DNA of 7,235 nt from Planctomycetota bacterium (lineage in GTDB: Bacteria > Planctomycetota > Phycisphaerae > UBA1845): the NCBI GenBank assembly GCA_022566435.1, contig JADFIX010000146.1, positions 1 through 7,235 of the forward strand, in the 5' to 3' direction. Position 1 is the stretch's first letter, and each line of letters starts with the position of its first letter. A program made the translations under genes and the position numbers. The notes under the pieces were generated by a model, which was not told the DNA's origin, made no database searches, and was given only the letters and a program-made list of their open reading frames with translations. Positions 5,275-7,235 of the stretch are shown here, piece by piece.

Positions 5275-5793
5275 ATGAATTGGAATGCAAGGACCAATAT
5301 CAAGCGGGCGCTCGTTGCGTTTGTTATCGGATTGACCGCCTTCGTTTTTGTCCTTCGCGAGCCCACTGAACAACTAACGATCGAGTCGTTGGCGTCAGCG
5401 CAGCAGCGCTGGCGTCTGGCCAAGATCGCTGATTACGATTTCCAGTATCGAATGCACGGCAGCGAATACGCCGTGCGCTGCCGAGGCGGGGCGGTCATCG
5501 AGGCAAAGGTAAACGGCAAACCCGCGATGTCCCAAGATTTATCCAACTACGGTGTGGAGGGTCTTTTCGACATCCTCGAACTCGATCTGGAGAATTTGGG
5601 GGACCCTAACGGTCCGTTCGGCGGTCCGGCGCAGCAGGTGATCGTACGCGTTCGCTTTCACGGCGAATTCGGATACATCGAACGATATATTCGAAGTGGC
5701 GGCAGGGTCCGGGCCGGCGCCATCGAGTTGATCTCATTCCGTTCCGGTCCTTCGTTATTCGGCGACTCTTCATCGTCGAAAACGATGAATTAG
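5275..5793 (+). CDS. Membrane-anchored DUF6174-like protein
   Basis: The 172-residue product has a short basic N terminus (NIKR, residues 8-11), then one hydrophobic helix (12-28) without a lipobox cysteine, so it is an uncleaved anchor or signal peptide. The rest is probably periplasmic. LASAQQRWRLAKIADYDFQYRM (39-60) matches the opening of DUF6174-type domains (RW...I.DY.F.Y). It is followed by strands AVRCRGGAVIEAKVNGKP (66-83), a helix GVEGLFDILELDLENL (93-108), and VIVRVRFHGEFGYIERYIR (122-140), which resembles the family's V.YD..GYP..I strand pair. The last residues are a Ser-rich tail. The family's function is unknown to me. It follows the PrsW-like gene by 44 bp in the same direction and may belong to the same unit. 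The family call rests on pattern memory only. Confidence 0.75.
   Translation: MNWNARTNIKRALVAFVIGLTAFVFVLREPTEQLTIESLASAQQRWRLAKIADYDFQYRMHGSEYAVRCRGGAVIEAKVNGKPAMSQDLSNYGVEGLFDILELDLENLGDPNGPFGGPAQQVIVRVRFHGEFGYIERYIRSGGRVRAGAIELISFRSGPSLFGDSSSSKTMN
5769..5789. repeat. Perfect 8-bp hairpin at the end of the DUF6174-like gene
   Basis: TTCATCGT and ACGATGAA flank a 5-base loop (CGAAA) immediately before the stop codon at 5791-5793. The stem is only moderately GC-rich and is followed by TAGCCCCGCC, not a T-run, so it is not a standard intrinsic terminator. It could protect the 3' end of the transcript or assist factor-dependent termination. Confidence 0.35.
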
Positions 5794-6025
5794 CCCCGCC
5801 AGTATTGGTAACGGCGAATGAGGCGCGAGAAGCCCAAATCGCGTGTGCCCAAAACCGGGCGAAATCCGATAACAATGCGAGTGACTTAATTTGTGGCCGC
5901 ACGCGCGACGTGGGGGCATGCGTGCGCGCATTTGATGATTGCGGACTAGGTGTATTCCGCAGCGGCACCTCCCGACGAGCATGGAGGCTCAGCTCGGCAT
6001 TGTGACACGCCCATCGGAAATCTTT
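5794..6025. other. Intergenic region upstream of the FGE-like gene
   Basis: These 232 bp hold no supported gene. A 7-bp inverted repeat, CGCACGC (5898-5904) and GCGTGCG (5920-5926) with a 15-base loop, lies in the middle in a very CG-rich patch. GCCC-AAAACC-GGGC (about 5847-5860) is a weaker hairpin. I found no convincing promoter. GGAAA at 6016-6020 serves as the ribosome binding site of the following gene. Confidence 0.4.
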
Positions 6026-7235
6026 ATGGTCCGATACTTGGGTCCGATCGTTGCGCTCGCCGGCGTCATGACCGGCGTCGCGGCCGGTGAGCCGCTTCAA
6101 CTGGACTTGGCGAAGGTCGGCGCGGGAGGCGAAGTGGGAGGCCCGGCCTACGATTTTCGCATCGGCCGATTCGAGATTCGCAACGAAGACTTCATCACGT
6201 TTCTCAATGATGCACTGGCCAACTTCGACAACGAGCGAGGCATGTACGTCTACGTAGACACCGACACCGGTGACGTCTACGTGAATACGGTTGAGTTGGG
6301 CGAAACGGGCGTCGGGGCGAACGACCGAACCACGTTGATGTTTTCGCCGGCGGCCGCCGGACAGATCGAATTTGTGGGCGGCAGCTATGGCATCGTAAGC
6401 GACGCGGTGGACTATGCCACGCATCCGGTCACCGGCGTGAGTTGGTTCGGGGCGGTCAAGTTCTGCAACTGGCTGACCATCCAAGTCGGTATCGACCCGG
6501 ACCAGCGATGCTACACCGAAGCGGCGGCGGACGACCCCGACGGCTGGCACCCGGTCACCATCACCCACACCGGCTGGTCGCTGCGCGATCTGTCCGACGA
6601 GGAGCGCGAATCGCTGACCACAGAATTCTTGGGCTATCGATTGCCCATGGACCACGGCGCCGAAGTCACCGCCGCGTTCAATGAATGGTACAAGGCCTCG
6701 GCGTACGATCCGGTCGCCCCGGACGTCGTCCGAGTGCGCCCTTTCGGCCCGGATGTGGCCCCCGATCACTGGATTTTCGGTTTCGGTCGCGACGTGATCG
6801 ACTCGGTTGACGCCAATTTTCTGGCGAGCGGCGATCCGTTCGATGGCTTCGCTCCGGCCACAACTCCCGTGGGTTTCTTCGACGGGATCAACCTGTTGAC
6901 CGACCTGACGGCGACCCGCGATACCGACAATCCGTACGGTCTCTACGACCTGTCGGGCAACGTGTGGGAGTGGATGCAAGACCGCGGCGATTCACTCGAT
7001 CAGCGGCGACACCGCGGCGGGGGCTGGGACCTAACCGAGGCGTTTGTCGAAAACACATTCGTGAGTGGCAACCTGGCCGATGCCACGCCGAATTGGGTCG
7101 GTTTTCGCGTGGTCCAGGCGGATCTCGGGCTCGATCCGCTCGTGGAACCGGATGACACGGTTGTGATGCGGTTCACCGGGCCGGCGGGTGGTCCCTTTGC
7201 ACCGCTGAACATTGAATACACGATCCAAAGTCTGT
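6026..7235 (+). CDS. Exported formylglycine-generating-enzyme/SUMF1-like domain protein (3' end outside window)
   Basis: The frame is open from the ATG at 6026 to the right edge (403 codons visible). Residues 1-20 (MVRYLGPIVALAGVMTGVAA) look like a cleavable Sec signal peptide with cut near AA-GE. The FGE-sulfatase (C-type-lectin-like) domain runs from about 42 to 363: YDFRIGRFEIRNEDFITFLN near the start, then VTGVSWFGAVKFCNWL, NPYGLYDLSGNVWEWMQD (GNVWEW at 311-316), RGGGW (330-334) and GFR (359-361). The catalytic cysteine pair that formylglycine-generating enzymes carry after RGGSW is absent; the only visible cysteines are in KFCNWL and QRCYTE. It is therefore probably a binding or structural member, not an enzyme that makes formylglycine. 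After residue 365 a new segment begins (TGPAGGPFAPLNIEYTIQS), resembling the start of a BACON-like beta-sandwich repeat of planctomycete surface proteins (weak inference). ATG 5981 and GTG 6002 are in frame, but only 6026 has both a ribosome binding site (GGAAA) and the signal peptide. Confidence 0.88.
   Translation, partial: MVRYLGPIVALAGVMTGVAAGEPLQLDLAKVGAGGEVGGPAYDFRIGRFEIRNEDFITFLNDALANFDNERGMYVYVDTDTGDVYVNTVELGETGVGANDRTTLMFSPAAAGQIEFVGGSYGIVSDAVDYATHPVTGVSWFGAVKFCNWLTIQVGIDPDQRCYTEAAADDPDGWHPVTITHTGWSLRDLSDEERESLTTEFLGYRLPMDHGAEVTAAFNEWYKASAYDPVAPDVVRVRPFGPDVAPDHWIFGFGRDVIDSVDANFLASGDPFDGFAPATTPVGFFDGINLLTDLTATRDTDNPYGLYDLSGNVWEWMQDRGDSLDQRRHRGGGWDLTEAFVENTFVSGNLADATPNWVGFRVVQADLGLDPLVEPDDTVVMRFTGPAGGPFAPLNIEYTIQSL

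Noticed and set aside
5898..5926. CGCACGC/GCGTGCG inverted repeat as a terminator
   Set aside because: The loop is 15 bases and there is no T-run. Such short CG-only repeats are common by chance in this composition, so it is mentioned only within the intergenic entry.
5606..6979. 457-codon open frame on the minus strand
   Set aside because: It lies antisense to the clearly recognisable FGE-like domain and the end of the DUF6174-like gene. Its product is low-complexity Arg/His/Val-rich with no motifs, as expected of a shadow frame in GC-rich DNA.

Overview
The window looks like chromosomal DNA of a high-GC bacterium, most likely a planctomycete. The main clue is the zinc ribbon of the gene at 4361-5230 (two CxxC knuckles around a CGYNLRGL stretch), a form I associate strongly with Planctomycetota. 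An exported sulfatase-modifying-factor-like protein at the right end fits the same group. The assignment is an inference from family knowledge, with no marker gene to confirm it.

Layout: (1) 2-568, plus strand: the C-terminal part of a class I SAM-dependent methyltransferase. (2) 569-724: a short gap between convergent genes, with a small hairpin. (3) 725-3124, minus strand: a tight three-gene operon. In transcription order it encodes a 205-residue basic protein with a possible winged-helix region, a 334-residue ParA/MinD-type ATPase and a 256-residue stand-alone RelA/SpoT nucleotide pyrophosphokinase. The junctions are 10 bp and a 4-base ATGA overlap. (4) 3125-3518: a 394-bp intergenic region with a candidate minus-strand promoter and four copies of the heptamer GCGGTTT arranged as two inverted pairs. 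(5) 3519-5230, plus strand: two tandem YbjQ-family genes, one soluble and one membrane-anchored, followed through a GTGA overlap by a zinc-ribbon membrane protein resembling PrsW proteases but with altered glutamates. (6) 5275-5793: a membrane-anchored DUF6174-like protein. (7) 6026 to the right edge: an exported formylglycine-generating-enzyme-like protein, cut by the window end.

The unusual part is region 3. A P-loop ATPase, an intact-looking alarmone synthetase domain with no hydrolase domain, and a small probable DNA-binding partner form one transcription unit. Hand-counted 60-base samples give about 45-57% GC there, against 60-72% in the genes on either side. This is the composition and architecture of an acquired accessory module. 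A phage-defence or toxin-like system making (p)ppGpp-type or related nucleotides under the control of an ATPase is a reasonable hypothesis, but the sequence alone does not prove it. The other side (regions 5-6) looks like native envelope-associated genes of unknown role.
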